Source of the DNA: Burkholderia cenocepacia
GTDB lineage: Bacteria > Pseudomonadota > Gammaproteobacteria > Burkholderiales > Burkholderiaceae
Direction: 5' to 3'
DNA length: 64,000 bases
NCBI RefSeq assembly: GCF_900446215.1
Contig: NZ_UAQZ01000007.1
Coordinates: 62,001-126,000 of the forward strand
Shown in pieces: positions 38,415 to 47,792 of the stretch (position 1 is the first letter of the stretch; each line of letters starts with the position of its first letter). The translations under genes were made by a program, and so were the position numbers. The notes under the pieces were generated by a model. That model did not search any database. It worked only from the letters and a program-made list of their open reading frames with translations, and was not told the DNA's origin.

Positions 38415-39173
38415 ATGCTGGCGGAACAACGTCATCAATACATCCTGTCGGAGCTCGGACGGTCGGGCGCGCTGTCGGTCGCGGAACTCGTGCGTTCGCT
38501 CGACGTGTCGCGAGAAACCGTGCGGCGCGACCTGAACGCGCTGGCCGCGCGCGGGCTGCTCGTGATGACGCACGGCGGCGCGCTGGCCGCGGATCGCCGC
38601 GAGCCGAGCCTGTCCGAGCGCGAGGCCGCGAACGCCGACGCGAAGCGCACGATCGGGCGGCGCGCGGCCGAATTCGTGCCCGACGATGCATCGGTGCTGA
38701 TCGATTCGGGCAGCACGCCGCATGCGGTCGCGCTGGCGCTGGCCGACCGGCACCGGCTGTCGATCTACACGAACGACTGGCGTACCGCGTTCGTGCTCGC
38801 GCGGCGCAACGGCAACCGCGTGACGCTGCTCGGCGGCGAGCTGTCCGACGACGAGGACGCCACCTTCGGGCTCGACACGATCCACCAGCTCGCGCAATAC
38901 CACGTCGATTTCGCGTTCGTCGGCGCCGGCGGCATCACGCCCGACGGCGAATGCACCGATTACTCGCGGCTCGCGGCCGAAGTGCGCAGCCGGATGATCG
39001 CGGCGGCGGGCACGGCGATCATCGTCGCCGACCATTCGAAATTCGGCCGCGTGACGCCGGTGCGGATCAACGGCGCGGCCGCCGCCCGCTATCTGGTGAC
39101 CGAGCGCGCGCCCGACAAGGCCGTGCGCCGCGCGCTGACGGCGCGCGGGATCGAGCTGCTCGTGTGCGACTGA
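38415..39173 (+). CDS. DeoR/GlpR-family transcriptional regulator
   Basis: A 252-aa regulator with an N-terminal HTH (ILSELGRSGALSVAELVRSL, then VSRETVRRDLNALAARGLLV) and a sugar-phosphate-sensing domain (VPDDASVLIDSGSTPHAVAL, FAFVGAGGITPDGECTDYSR, IVADHSKFGR). The residues DSGST and the terminal DHSKFGR are the phosphosugar-binding signature. DeoR proteins usually repress sugar or nucleoside catabolism. No sugar-metabolism gene is adjacent, so the target is unknown. A -10-like TACAAT lies at 38368-38373. Confidence 0.88.
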   Translation: MLAEQRHQYILSELGRSGALSVAELVRSLDVSRETVRRDLNALAARGLLVMTHGGALAADRREPSLSEREAANADAKRTIGRRAAEFVPDDASVLIDSGSTPHAVALALADRHRLSIYTNDWRTAFVLARRNGNRVTLLGGELSDDEDATFGLDTIHQLAQYHVDFAFVGAGGITPDGECTDYSRLAAEVRSRMIAAAGTAIIVADHSKFGRVTPVRINGAAAARYLVTERAPDKAVRRALTARGIELLVCD

Positions 39174-39278
39174 CGCGCGTCCGACATACAAGGTTCATCG
39201 AACGGTCATCGCGCGGGAAGAACCGCCATCGAGACTGACTCATTCACCTCGACCGGCCGTCAGGCCAGGGAGCAACGA

Positions 39279-41069
39279 ATGACCGTCAGCGTGCGCAGCT
39301 ATCTTTCCCCCACCCTGGTCCTGCTGGCTTTCGACTGGCCCGATGCGGCGTCGCGGTCCGATTTCCTCGGCTTCGCGATCCGGCGCACGCCGGGCTTCTG
39401 GTCGGCCGACGGCAAGACGCGTGCGCCGGACAGCTGGCTGCCCAACCGCCTGACGTTCGACGGCCCGGCCGCCGACACGCAGGGCGATGCGCCGACCGAT
39501 CAGGCGCCGATCCAGAAATTCATGTGGTGGGATGCACGCATCGATCCGCAGGACCGTGACGCGTCGTTCCGCTACGACGTCTATCCGGTCGTCGGCACGC
39601 CGGCGAACCTGCAGGTGCTCGACGCGCAAGCCGGCGTGTGCGTCGTCGTGCTGCCCGCGCATATCGAGGACGGTATCGGCACGTGGTTCAACCGCGCGGT
39701 GGTCAGCTCGCAGGCGTTCGCGAAGCAGGTTGCTGCGCTGGGCCTCGCGCCGAACGAGGCGCCGAGCGCCGCGCAGGCGCTGAAGCTGCGCACGTGGCTC
39801 GCGAACGACATGGAGCAGGTGTTCGCGCAGATGCTCGATCCGGCGTCGCGCGCGGTGTCGGCCGTCTATCACCTGACCGACTCGCTGTGGGCGCTGCCCG
39901 CGTTCGACGCGTTCGGCCGCCGGCACGGCGCAGCGTCGCTCGCGATCGTCTACGACGCGCACACGACGGCGCGCAAGGGCAAACCGCCGCTGCCGTCGCC
40001 GAACCAGCCGGCCGTCGATGCGCTGCAGGGCCTCGCGACGCTCGCGCCGCGCGACCGGACGCACATCATGCACGACAAGTTCATCGTGACCGATGCACCG
40101 TCGAACCCGGCGCCCGCGCGCGTGCTGACCGGTTCCGCGAACTTCACGACCGAAGGGCTGACCGAGCAGGCCAACGTGCTGCACGCGTTCGACTCGCCCG
40201 CGCTCGCCGCGCTGTACAACGAGCGCGCCCACGCGCTGGCTGGGAATCCGTCGATCGCGGAGACCGCGCGACTGTCGCCGGGCTGGTCGGCGCCGATGAC
40301 GATCGGCAGCGCGCAGGTGCGCGTCGCATACTCGCCGGAGCCGGCGGGGCAGCGTACCGAGATCGATACGATCGTCGCCGCGATCGCGGCCGCGAAGCAT
40401 TCGGTGTCGTTCTGCCTGTTCATGCCGACCGACGCGGCGCTGCGCGATGCATGCTTCGCGGCCGGCGATCGCGGGCTGATGATGTTCGGCCTCGTGAACC
40501 GGATCAACGCGGGCAGCGCAACGAAGGCCGACGCTGCGCAGCAGGCCGGCCAGTCGCTCGATGCGGCCACGCTCGCGAACCTCGAGCTGTACCACCGCAG
40601 CCGCGACAACCACGACGTGATCGATGCGTCGTATTTCTCGCCGGCTACCGTGCCGCAAGGTTTCGAGCCGGAGTTGCGGCTTTTCCCGGGCGAACCGGCG
40701 CCGGCCTTTCCGCCCGTGGTGATCCATCACAAGTTCATCGTGATCGATGCGGAAGGCGCGAATCCGGTCGTCTATACGGGCTCGGCGAACATGAGCCGCA
40801 ATTCCGAGCAGTACAACGACGAGAACCTGCTCGAGATCCGCGACAAGCGGATCGCGGCGATCTATCTCGCGGAATTCCTGCGGCTTTACGAGCACTACCG
40901 CGCCCGCGCGCTGGCGATCCACGCGAAGCAGCAGCACGGTACGGGCGCGGGTACGCATGCGCGGCTCGCGCTTGCGCCCGATTCGAGCTGGGCGAAGAAG
41001 TATTACGTGGCGGGCAGCCCGGAACAGAAGGCGCGGATCGCGCTGGCGTCGACCGCGCCGACGGACTGA
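39279..41069 (+). CDS. Phospholipase D-like protein with two HKD motifs
   Basis: A 596-aa soluble protein. Both catalytic HxK motifs are complete: HIMHDKFIVTD with downstream GSANFTTEG in the first half, and VVIHHKFIVIDAEG with GSANMSRNSEQ in the second. This is the PLD superfamily, which cleaves phosphodiester bonds in lipids or nucleic acids through a His covalent intermediate. The first ~110 residues (LAFDWPDAASRSDFLGFAIR) resemble a beta-sandwich seen in other bacterial PLD-like proteins. No signal peptide, VgrG or immunity gene is nearby, so the substrate and site of action are open; a nuclease or lipase role are both possible. Confidence 0.85.
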   Translation: MTVSVRSYLSPTLVLLAFDWPDAASRSDFLGFAIRRTPGFWSADGKTRAPDSWLPNRLTFDGPAADTQGDAPTDQAPIQKFMWWDARIDPQDRDASFRYDVYPVVGTPANLQVLDAQAGVCVVVLPAHIEDGIGTWFNRAVVSSQAFAKQVAALGLAPNEAPSAAQALKLRTWLANDMEQVFAQMLDPASRAVSAVYHLTDSLWALPAFDAFGRRHGAASLAIVYDAHTTARKGKPPLPSPNQPAVDALQGLATLAPRDRTHIMHDKFIVTDAPSNPAPARVLTGSANFTTEGLTEQANVLHAFDSPALAALYNERAHALAGNPSIAETARLSPGWSAPMTIGSAQVRVAYSPEPAGQRTEIDTIVAAIAAAKHSVSFCLFMPTDAALRDACFAAGDRGLMMFGLVNRINAGSATKADAAQQAGQSLDAATLANLELYHRSRDNHDVIDASYFSPATVPQGFEPELRLFPGEPAPAFPPVVIHHKFIVIDAEGANPVVYTGSANMSRNSEQYNDENLLEIRDKRIAAIYLAEFLRLYEHYRARALAIHAKQQHGTGAGTHARLALAPDSSWAKKYYVAGSPEQKARIALASTAPTD

Positions 41070-41093
41070 TGGGCTGACGCGCCGAAATGCAAA

Positions 41094-41114
41094 GGGCGCG
41101 AACGAGTCGCGCCC
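41094..41114. terminator. Hairpin between convergent genes
   Basis: GGGCGCG and CGCGCCC form a 7-bp stem around AACGAGT in the gap between the PLD-like gene and the convergent TetR gene. There is no T-run, so termination is uncertain. Confidence 0.35.
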
Positions 41115-41135
41115 CCGGCCGGCTGCTGGCGCCGC

Positions 41136-41810
41136 TTACGCGGCGACGTAGCGGAGCACCGCGTCGGCGATCGTGTCGCGATGCCGCGCGCGCAGGCGTG
41201 GCGCCGACGGATCGCGGCCGAACGCAGCGCCGAACGTGTAGCGGTTCGACACGCGATGGAAGCAGAACGAGCTGATCAGCAGGTGCAGGTCGAACGCGTC
41301 GATGTCCTTGCGGAACGCACCGCTGGCCGCGCCGCGCTCGACCAGTTCCTCGAGCGTCTTGATGATGCTGACGTTGCGGTTCTTGAACGACTTGAGCTGT
41401 TCGAGATATTTCGCGCCGTGGATGTTCTCGATCGACACGAGGCGCACGAAATCGCGATGCTTGTCGTGGTAGTCGAACGTGAATTCGACGAGACGGCGCA
41501 TGCCTTCGCGCGGCTCCATGTCGCCGACGTGCAGTTCCTGCTCGAGCGCGCGGATGTCGCCGTACACCTTCTCCAGCACGGCCTCGTACAGGCCTTCCTT
41601 GCTATCGAAGTAGTAATAGAGCATCCGTTTCGTCGTGTTGGTGCGCTCGGCGATCGCGTCGACGCGCGCGCCGGCGAGGCCCATCGCAGAGAATTCCTGC
41701 GTGGCGACATCGAGGATGTTGCGCTTGGTTTGCTCGGGATCGTATTTACGCCGCGCATCGGACGCAAGCGCGCGGGTGTCGGACGTGGCGGCCTTGCTTC
41801 CTGCTTTCAT
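41136..41810 (-). CDS. TetR-family transcriptional regulator
   Basis: A 224-aa repressor with an N-terminal HTH (ILDVATQEFSAMGLAGARVD, then AERTNTTKRMLYYYFDSKEG) and a helical ligand domain rich in FVRLVSIENIHG and FHRVSNRYTFGAAFG. It lies 126 bases downstream of the FAD oxidase on the same strand and could control the lysine/pipecolate genes, though its position at the end of that cluster makes this uncertain. TetR proteins of the RutR/AcrR branch resemble it. The effector is unknown. Confidence 0.9.
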   Translation of the reverse strand: MKAGSKAATSDTRALASDARRKYDPEQTKRNILDVATQEFSAMGLAGARVDAIAERTNTTKRMLYYYFDSKEGLYEAVLEKVYGDIRALEQELHVGDMEPREGMRRLVEFTFDYHDKHRDFVRLVSIENIHGAKYLEQLKSFKNRNVSIIKTLEELVERGAASGAFRKDIDAFDLHLLISSFCFHRVSNRYTFGAAFGRDPSAPRLRARHRDTIADAVLRYVAA

Positions 41811-41936
41811 GTGACTTTATTGTGGTTCGCGGCGGCTTGGAAAAGGCATTCTAGCATGCGGGAAATGGCCGCCCGGCCGACCTTCCGCTCTAATCGGCAA
41901 GGCCGCCGGCGCGGTGGTTTCGGCCGTCGCGGGCGC

Positions 41937-43205
41937 TCAGCGGCGGCAGGACGCGAGCGCGTCGCGGGCCTGGTACGCCGTATACGTGAGCTGCGCGGCG
42001 GCGAGTCCGGCCAGCCCGAACGTGCGCGTGAGCCCGAACGCGGCGAAGCCGTCCGGCACCGGCCGGCTTTCGGCCAGCGCGGCGGCGAGCGTCTCGCCGG
42101 CCACCGTGGTCGGCGCCATCCCGTGGCCGCCGAACGCGATCGCGTGCCACACGCCGTCCGCGTCGCGGCCGATCTGCGGCATCTTGTGCCGCGCGTAGCT
42201 CATCAGCCCGCCCCACGCGTAGTCGACCTTCACGCCTTCCAGTTGCGGATACACGCGCAGCAGGTCGCGCCGCAGCAGGCGCGCGATCGCGTCGGGGCCG
42301 CGGTCGAGCACCGAGATCCGGCCGCCCCACAGGATCCGCGTGTCCTTCAGCGGACGGTAGTAGTCGAACGCGAAGCGCGTGTCGTAGATTGCGTACGGCG
42401 CGTCGATCGCGTCCGGCAGGCGCGCGCCGAGCGGTTCGGTCGCGATCACGTAGGTCGCGATCGGCAGCACCGCGCGCTCAATGCGCGGCGACACGCCGCG
42501 CGCGTAGCCGCCGCCGGCGAACACGACGTCCTTCGCGCGCACCGCGCCCTGCGCCGTGCGCACGACGTACCCGGCGCCGTCGCGGGCGATGTTCAGCGCG
42601 GCCGAGCGCTCGTACACGCGTGCGCCGCCGCGCGAGGCGGCCGCCGCGACGCCGAGCACGTACTTGAGCGGATGGAAGTGGAACGCGTTCGGCTCGAACA
42701 GGCCGCCGTAATAGCGCTGCGTCTTCAGCCGCTCGCGCAGCGCGCCGGTCGCGACGGGCTCCCATTCGACGCCGAGTTCGTTCTTCATCAGCGTGCGCAC
42801 ACCGTCGAGCCGCGACGGATCGTCGAACCAGTTCGCGAGCATCACGCCCTCGTCGACGATGTCGCAGTCGATCCCGTAGCGGGCGATCCGCGCGCGGATC
42901 AGGTCGACCGCGTCGACGGTGAGCCGGTACAGCCGGCGCCCTTCGTCGCGGCCGAGCGTGCGCAGCAGGTCGGCGTTGTCGAGGCTGTAGCCGCCGAACA
43001 CGAAGCCGCCGTTGCGGCCCGACGCGCCGAAGCCGACCCGTTCGCTGTCGAGCACGACGACGTCGTGCACGCCGCGTTCGACGAGGCCGAGCGCCGTGCA
43101 CAGGCCGGCGAGGCCGCCGCCGACGATGCAGACCTGCGTATCGATCGTGCCGGTCAGTTGCGGGTAGGGCTGGCGGGTAACGGTGGCTTCGTAGAAGTTC
43201 TGCAT
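41937..43205 (-). CDS. FAD-dependent amine oxidase (DAO family), AmaA/PuuB-like
   Basis: A 422-aa flavoprotein: dinucleotide-binding VCIVGGGLAGLCTALGL at residues 25-42, GASGRNGGFVFGGYS (the conserved second FAD segment), and the C-terminal IAFGGHGMAPTTVAGETLAA. The DAO family oxidises secondary or primary amines. The neighbours are a lysine-permease-type transporter and an ALDH7 dehydrogenase, the partners of L-pipecolate oxidase AmaA in the pseudomonad lysine pathway, so L-pipecolate oxidase is my preferred function. Gamma-glutamylputrescine oxidase (PuuB) is the main alternative. It lies 135 bases downstream of the permease gene. Confidence 0.83.
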   Translation of the reverse strand: MQNFYEATVTRQPYPQLTGTIDTQVCIVGGGLAGLCTALGLVERGVHDVVVLDSERVGFGASGRNGGFVFGGYSLDNADLLRTLGRDEGRRLYRLTVDAVDLIRARIARYGIDCDIVDEGVMLANWFDDPSRLDGVRTLMKNELGVEWEPVATGALRERLKTQRYYGGLFEPNAFHFHPLKYVLGVAAAASRGGARVYERSAALNIARDGAGYVVRTAQGAVRAKDVVFAGGGYARGVSPRIERAVLPIATYVIATEPLGARLPDAIDAPYAIYDTRFAFDYYRPLKDTRILWGGRISVLDRGPDAIARLLRRDLLRVYPQLEGVKVDYAWGGLMSYARHKMPQIGRDADGVWHAIAFGGHGMAPTTVAGETLAAALAESRPVPDGFAAFGLTRTFGLAGLAAAQLTYTAYQARDALASCRR

Positions 43206-43340
43206 GCGTTTTCGGTGATTCGTGACGGCGGAAAAGCGGACGGCGCGCGTCGATCTTGCCTGAACGCGCGCGCCGCGTCGAATGGGGTTTTCGGCGCAGC
43301 GGCCGCCGCCCGGGAGCGGCGGCCGGCGCGTGACCGGGCG

Positions 43341-44921
43341 TCAGGCGCCCGGCGTCGGGTTGGCCGGACGGGCGACGTAGGCCGGATAGCCGGTATCGGC
43401 CTTTTCGGTCGCTTCACGTGCCGCGTTGCGTTCGATCCACGGCGCGATTTCCATGTCCTCGTAGCGCACCAGCCGGCATTTGCGCACGAGCGCGTAGCCG
43501 AGCCAGATCGCGAGGAAGAACGGCAGGCCGATGTAGGTCGCGGCGACGCCGGTCCAGTCGATCTGGTCGGCGAGGAACGCCTGGTAGTCCTGGCCGAGCG
43601 CGACGACCGCGCACAGCGCGAACGCGAACAGCGGGCCGAACGGGAACCACTTCGACCGGTACGGCAACTGGTCGAGCCGGTAGCCCTGCTTCAGGAAACC
43701 CTTGCGGAACCGGTAGTGGCTGATCGCGATGCCGAGCCACGTGATGAAGCCGGCCATGCCCGACGTGTTCAGCAGCCACAGGTAGACGGTCTTGTCGCCG
43801 TACAGCGACGTGAGGAAACACAGCGCGCCGACGGCGGTGGTCGCATAGAGCGCGTTGCGCGGCACGCCGCCGGGCGACAGCTTCGCGAACAGCTTCGGCG
43901 CGCGGCCTTCGACCGCGAGGTTGTAGAGCATCCGCGTCGACGCGTACATGCCCGAGTTGCCGGCCGACAGCACGGCCGTCAGGATCACCGCGTTCATCAC
44001 GCCGGCCGCGAACGCGAGGCCCGCGTGGCGGAACACCAGCGTGAACGGGCTCACGCCGATGTCGGTCACGTCGCTCTTCAGCAGGCTCGGATCGGTGTAC
44101 GGAATCAGCACGCCGATCACGACGATCGCGAACACGTAGAACAGCAGGATGCGCCAGAAGATCTGGCTCACCGCGCGCGGAATCGTCGTACGCGGATTTT
44201 CCGATTCGCCGGCCGCGACGCCGATCATTTCGGTGCCCTGGAACGAGAAGCCCGCGATCATCGCGACGCCGAGCATCGTCGCCCAGCCGCCGACGAACGG
44301 CGCGTCGCCGATCGTGAAGTTGCCCCAGCCGGCGCTCGGGCCGCCCTGCATGATCCCGAAGATCATCAGCAGGCCGACGCCGACGAACGCGAGCACGGTC
44401 AGCACCTTGATCAGCGCGAACCAGTATTCGGCTTCGCCAAAGCCGCGCACCGACAGTGCGTTGAGCGCGAAGATCAGCGTGAGGAACAGTGCGCTCCACC
44501 ACACGCCCGGCACGTGCGGAAACCAGTAGTGCATCACGAGCTGCGCGGCGACGAGCTCGACCGCCAGCGTCACGGCCCAGCTGTACCAGTAGTTCCAGCC
44601 GAGCGCGAAGCCGAAGCCTTCGTCGACGAACTTCGCGCCATAGGTCGCGAACGAGCCCGATACCGGCATGAACGCGGCCATTTCGCCGAGGCTCGTCATC
44701 AGGAAATAGACCATCAGGCCGATCACCATGTACGCAACCATTGCGCCGCCGGGGCCGGCCTGCGAGATCGATGCGCCGGATGCGACGAACAGGCCCGTGC
44801 CGATCGAGCCGCCGATCGCGATCATCCGTAGATGGCGGGCCTGCAACGCGCGGTGAAGGGACGGCTTCGCGGGCGGCGAGCCGGACGGGCGGGACGAATC
44901 GGGGCGGGCATCTGAATGCAT
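43341..44921 (-). CDS. Amino acid permease, APC family (LysP/AAT type)
   Basis: A 526-aa membrane protein with 12 predicted helices. The N-terminus LHRALQARHLRMIAIGGSIG, TGLFVASGASISQAGPGGAM is the classic AAT-family helix 1, and FSFQGTEMIGVAAGESENPR is the substrate-path segment of helix 6. These permeases import amino acids with protons; LysP-type members take lysine. The ATG at 44921 gives a hydrophilic 35-residue leader; a longer frame to 45203 has no coding character. It is probably cotranscribed with the FAD oxidase downstream and is divergent from the amaB-like gene. Lysine as substrate is inferred from context. Confidence 0.85.
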   Translation of the reverse strand: MHSDARPDSSRPSGSPPAKPSLHRALQARHLRMIAIGGSIGTGLFVASGASISQAGPGGAMVAYMVIGLMVYFLMTSLGEMAAFMPVSGSFATYGAKFVDEGFGFALGWNYWYSWAVTLAVELVAAQLVMHYWFPHVPGVWWSALFLTLIFALNALSVRGFGEAEYWFALIKVLTVLAFVGVGLLMIFGIMQGGPSAGWGNFTIGDAPFVGGWATMLGVAMIAGFSFQGTEMIGVAAGESENPRTTIPRAVSQIFWRILLFYVFAIVVIGVLIPYTDPSLLKSDVTDIGVSPFTLVFRHAGLAFAAGVMNAVILTAVLSAGNSGMYASTRMLYNLAVEGRAPKLFAKLSPGGVPRNALYATTAVGALCFLTSLYGDKTVYLWLLNTSGMAGFITWLGIAISHYRFRKGFLKQGYRLDQLPYRSKWFPFGPLFAFALCAVVALGQDYQAFLADQIDWTGVAATYIGLPFFLAIWLGYALVRKCRLVRYEDMEIAPWIERNAAREATEKADTGYPAYVARPANPTPGA

Positions 44922-45554
44922 GGCGGGCGCTGGGCGCTGTCTCCGGGATTGTTTTTTCGGTGACGAAGCGCGACGCGTCGCCGGCTCGCGGGCCGGGCAG
45001 CGGTGATGCGGTGCGAAACCGGCCCGCTGAGCCGGGCCGTGGTGCGTGTCGCCTTCGTCGGTCGTCCGGCTGCCGTGGTGGCGGCCGGCGGCGCGCCGGG
45101 TGCGTTGCACCTCGACGTCGCACCGATTGTGTGGGCCCGGTGCACCGGCGGCAAACGATATTTCCGAACAGGGTGATGCGGGATGGTCATCAACTTGGGC
45201 CACGCAGCGATGCGTCCGGGCGGCCGGTTACGGGCTTGGGAAACGTCCCATATCGGCATCGAAACAGCCGCGGCTGGCCAGCGCACTTCTTGCGTTTTGG
45301 GAATGAAGTCGTGAGTTAATATCAATAGCGGCCCGACTTGTGGCCATCGACAATGTGTTCATGGATCGTGCCTCGCGAGGCTGGGGCGCGCCGTCCGGCC
45401 GGGCTTCCGGCGGCGGCGCAGCGCGATGCGCCGGATGGCGCACCGGCCCGCCGCGCGGCGCATCCGCTTGCACGAGGCGCTCGAACGCGCTCCAATCGAA
45501 TCACGCGGGCGGCGCTGCCGCCGCACCGATCAATCTGTCCCTGAAGAGGAAGTG
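44922..45554. other. Long divergent intergenic region of the lysine/pipecolate locus
   Basis: A 633-base region between the permease start and the amaB-like start. I see no supported gene. The part near 45290-45330 is AT-richer (TGAGTTAATATCAATAG) and may hold a promoter for the amaB-like gene, though -35 spacing is poor. The rest is GC-rich with several ORFs that lack starts with ribosome sites. A regulator-binding region for both directions is expected here. Confidence 0.5.
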
Positions 45555-47066
45555 ATGCAATTCAACGACATTCTTGCCGCGCTCGACATCGATCTCGCCC
45601 AGTGGAAAGGCAACGCGCTGACCGCGCGTTCGCCGCTCGACGGCGCGACGCTCGCGACGCTGGCCGTCGACACGCCCGCCGACGCCGAGCGCAAGATCGA
45701 CGCCGCGCACGACGCGTTCCTCAAGTGGCGCACGGTGCCGGCGCCGGTGCGCGGCGAACTCGTGCGCGTGTTCGGCAACGTGCTGCGCGAGCACAAGGCC
45801 GAGCTGGGCCGCCTCGTCACGCTCGAAGCCGGCAAGATCACGTCGGAAGGCCTCGGCGAAGTGCAGGAAATGATCGACATCTGCGATTTCGCGGTCGGCC
45901 TGTCGCGCCAGCTTTACGGCCTCACGATCGCGTCCGAGCGCCCGGGCCACCGGATGATGGAAACGTGGCACCCGATCGGCGTGTGCGGCGTGATTTCGGC
46001 GTTCAACTTCCCGGTCGCGGTGTGGGCGTGGAATGCGGCGCTCGCGTTCGTGTGCGGCGATTCGGTCGTGTGGAAGCCGTCCGAGAAGACGCCGCTCACC
46101 GCGATCGCGTGCCACGTGCTGCTCCAGAAGGCGCTGCGCGAGTTCGAGAAGACGCATCCGGGCGTCGCGCCGGCGGAACTGGGTCAACTGGTGCTCGGCA
46201 TGCGCGACGTCGGCGAGGTGCTGACGGCGTCGAAGAAGGTGCCGGTCGTCAGCGCGACGGGCAGCGTGCGGATGGGCCAGGAAGTCGCGAAGGTGCTGAG
46301 CCAGCGCCTCGCGCGCGGCATCCTCGAACTCGGCGGCAACAACGGGATGATCGTCGCGCCGAGCGCGGATCTCGACCTCGTCGTGCGCGCGGTCACGTTC
46401 GCGGCGGTCGGCACGGCCGGCCAGCGCTGCACGACGCTGCGCCGCCTGATCGTGCATCGCAGCCTCGTCGAGCAACTGCTGCCGCGCATCGAGAAGGCCT
46501 ATGCGTCGGTGAAGGTCGGCAATCCGCTCGAGGAAGGCACGCTGGTCGGCCCGCTGGTCGATCGTGCGTCGTTCGACGCGATGCAAAAGGCGCTGGCCGA
46601 TGCGCGCGAGCAGGGCGGCGAAGTGAAGGGCGGCGAGCGCGTCGACGTCGGCCACGCGGATGCGTACTACGTGCGTCCGGCCATCGTGCGGATGCCGAAG
46701 CAATCGGCGGTGGTCGAGCGCGAGACGTTCGCGCCGATTCTGTACGTGATGGTCTACGACAACTTCGACGACGCGATCGACGTGCACAACGCGGTCCCGC
46801 AAGGCCTGTCGTCGGCGATCTTCACGAACGACATGCGTGAAGCCGAGCAGTTCATGTCGGCGGCCGGCAGCGATTGCGGGATCGTCAACGTGAACATCGG
46901 CACGAGCGGCGCGGAAATCGGCGGCGCGTTCGGCGGCGAGAAGGAAACGGGCGGCGGCCGCGAGTCGGGTTCGGATGCATGGAAGGCGTATATGCGCCGG
47001 GCGACGAACACGATCAACTACAGCCGCCAGCTGCCGCTGGCGCAGGGGGTGAAGTTCGACGTATAA
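45555..47066 (+). CDS. amaB: ALDH7-family dehydrogenase, AmaB-like (piperideine-6-carboxylate dehydrogenase)
   Basis: A 503-aa aldehyde dehydrogenase. The NAD-binding GSVRMGQEVAKVL, catalytic Glu258 in GILELGGNNGMIV and Cys292 in GTAGQRCTTLRRLIV are intact. The sequence resembles ALDH7 (antiquitin), which oxidises alpha-aminoadipate semialdehyde/piperideine-6-carboxylate to aminoadipate in lysine breakdown. Together with the FAD oxidase and permease upstream this matches the AmaA/AmaB step. GAGGAAG lies 3-9 bases before the ATG at 45555; the upstream in-frame extension lacks coding character. A strong terminator follows, and a group II intron sits just after that. Confidence 0.88.
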   Translation: MQFNDILAALDIDLAQWKGNALTARSPLDGATLATLAVDTPADAERKIDAAHDAFLKWRTVPAPVRGELVRVFGNVLREHKAELGRLVTLEAGKITSEGLGEVQEMIDICDFAVGLSRQLYGLTIASERPGHRMMETWHPIGVCGVISAFNFPVAVWAWNAALAFVCGDSVVWKPSEKTPLTAIACHVLLQKALREFEKTHPGVAPAELGQLVLGMRDVGEVLTASKKVPVVSATGSVRMGQEVAKVLSQRLARGILELGGNNGMIVAPSADLDLVVRAVTFAAVGTAGQRCTTLRRLIVHRSLVEQLLPRIEKAYASVKVGNPLEEGTLVGPLVDRASFDAMQKALADAREQGGEVKGGERVDVGHADAYYVRPAIVRMPKQSAVVERETFAPILYVMVYDNFDDAIDVHNAVPQGLSSAIFTNDMREAEQFMSAAGSDCGIVNVNIGTSGAEIGGAFGGEKETGGGRESGSDAWKAYMRRATNTINYSRQLPLAQGVKFDV

Positions 47067-47106
47067 GTGCGGGCGCCCGGCTTGGGCGCTTCGACGTCGA
47101 ATGAAC

Positions 47107-47140
47107 AGGGCCGGTTGCCGTGGAAGCGGTAACCGGCCCT
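47107..47140 (+). terminator. Terminator hairpin of the amaB-like gene, next to the intron
   Basis: AGGGCCGGTT and AACCGGCCCT pair, and the stem continues through GCCG/CGGT to about 14 bp around TGGAAG. After it come GGTCGTT and then the intron 5' end at 47148. The bases following the intron (TATTGCG) would restore GTCGTTTATT, so the intron lies inside the U-tract. Confidence 0.8.
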
Positions 47141-47746
47141 GGTCGTTGTGCGCCCAGCATGGGCGTACTCCTGCGGGTGCAAGTCCCGCCATAAGCTGGT
47201 CACAGCGAATGAAGTGAAGCGCAACTGCATGAGGGCGACCGAATGTGGAGAGGAAGCGTGGAGCGTAAATCGTGAGCCGATGGACAAGAACTGCATAGAA
47301 GGCGCTGCCGTGCAGGGCGAGCGGGCAACGCACCGCGAAGCTCTCGTGACCAAGGCGAAGCAGCGTAAATGCGGCGGTTGTGCGATGAAGGAGTGCGCTC
47401 TTACCTGGGGAGATCTCGCCTTATGCCTGAAAGGGCGACGGCATTGAGCCGGAGCGAGAAGTCATACATGGACGCCCCCGTTTTGCCAGGTTCGCGGTGA
47501 GTGACGGTTCGAAGGCATCGATTGCAGCCATACATCCGGACTTTGATGTCAGGCGTACGCCTGCTGTCCCTGATGGAATACGCTGGCCAGCTCCTCAATC
47601 AGCAGATCGCACTTGAGGTGCTCTGACTTCTATGGGTTTTGCCGGCCACGGTCTGACCTGTCTCGCCATCACTGCATTGCTTGCCTGAGCAATCGGGTGG
47701 TTTGTCGCTCCTAAAGTTTGTCGCAGCGGTCTTGTTCGACTGCAAG

Positions 47747-47792
47747 CCGACCGGGTTATGCGACTGCCGCGGCAGTCGCATAACCCGGTCGG
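47747..47792. repeat. 46-bp perfect palindrome at the transposase 3' end
   Basis: CCGACCGGGTTATGCGACTG CC and its exact reverse complement meet at 47769/47770. The transposase stop codon (47756-47758) and its last codons (Ala-Thr-Ala-Ala-Ala-Val-Ala) lie inside the palindrome. It could form a long RNA hairpin ending the transposase message or a DNA cruciform. Confidence 0.9.

Noticed and set aside
41181..44831. A 1216-aa plus-strand open frame
   Set aside because: It is antisense to the TetR, FAD oxidase and permease genes, whose motifs are intact; the frame is highly Arg/His-rich with no start signal.
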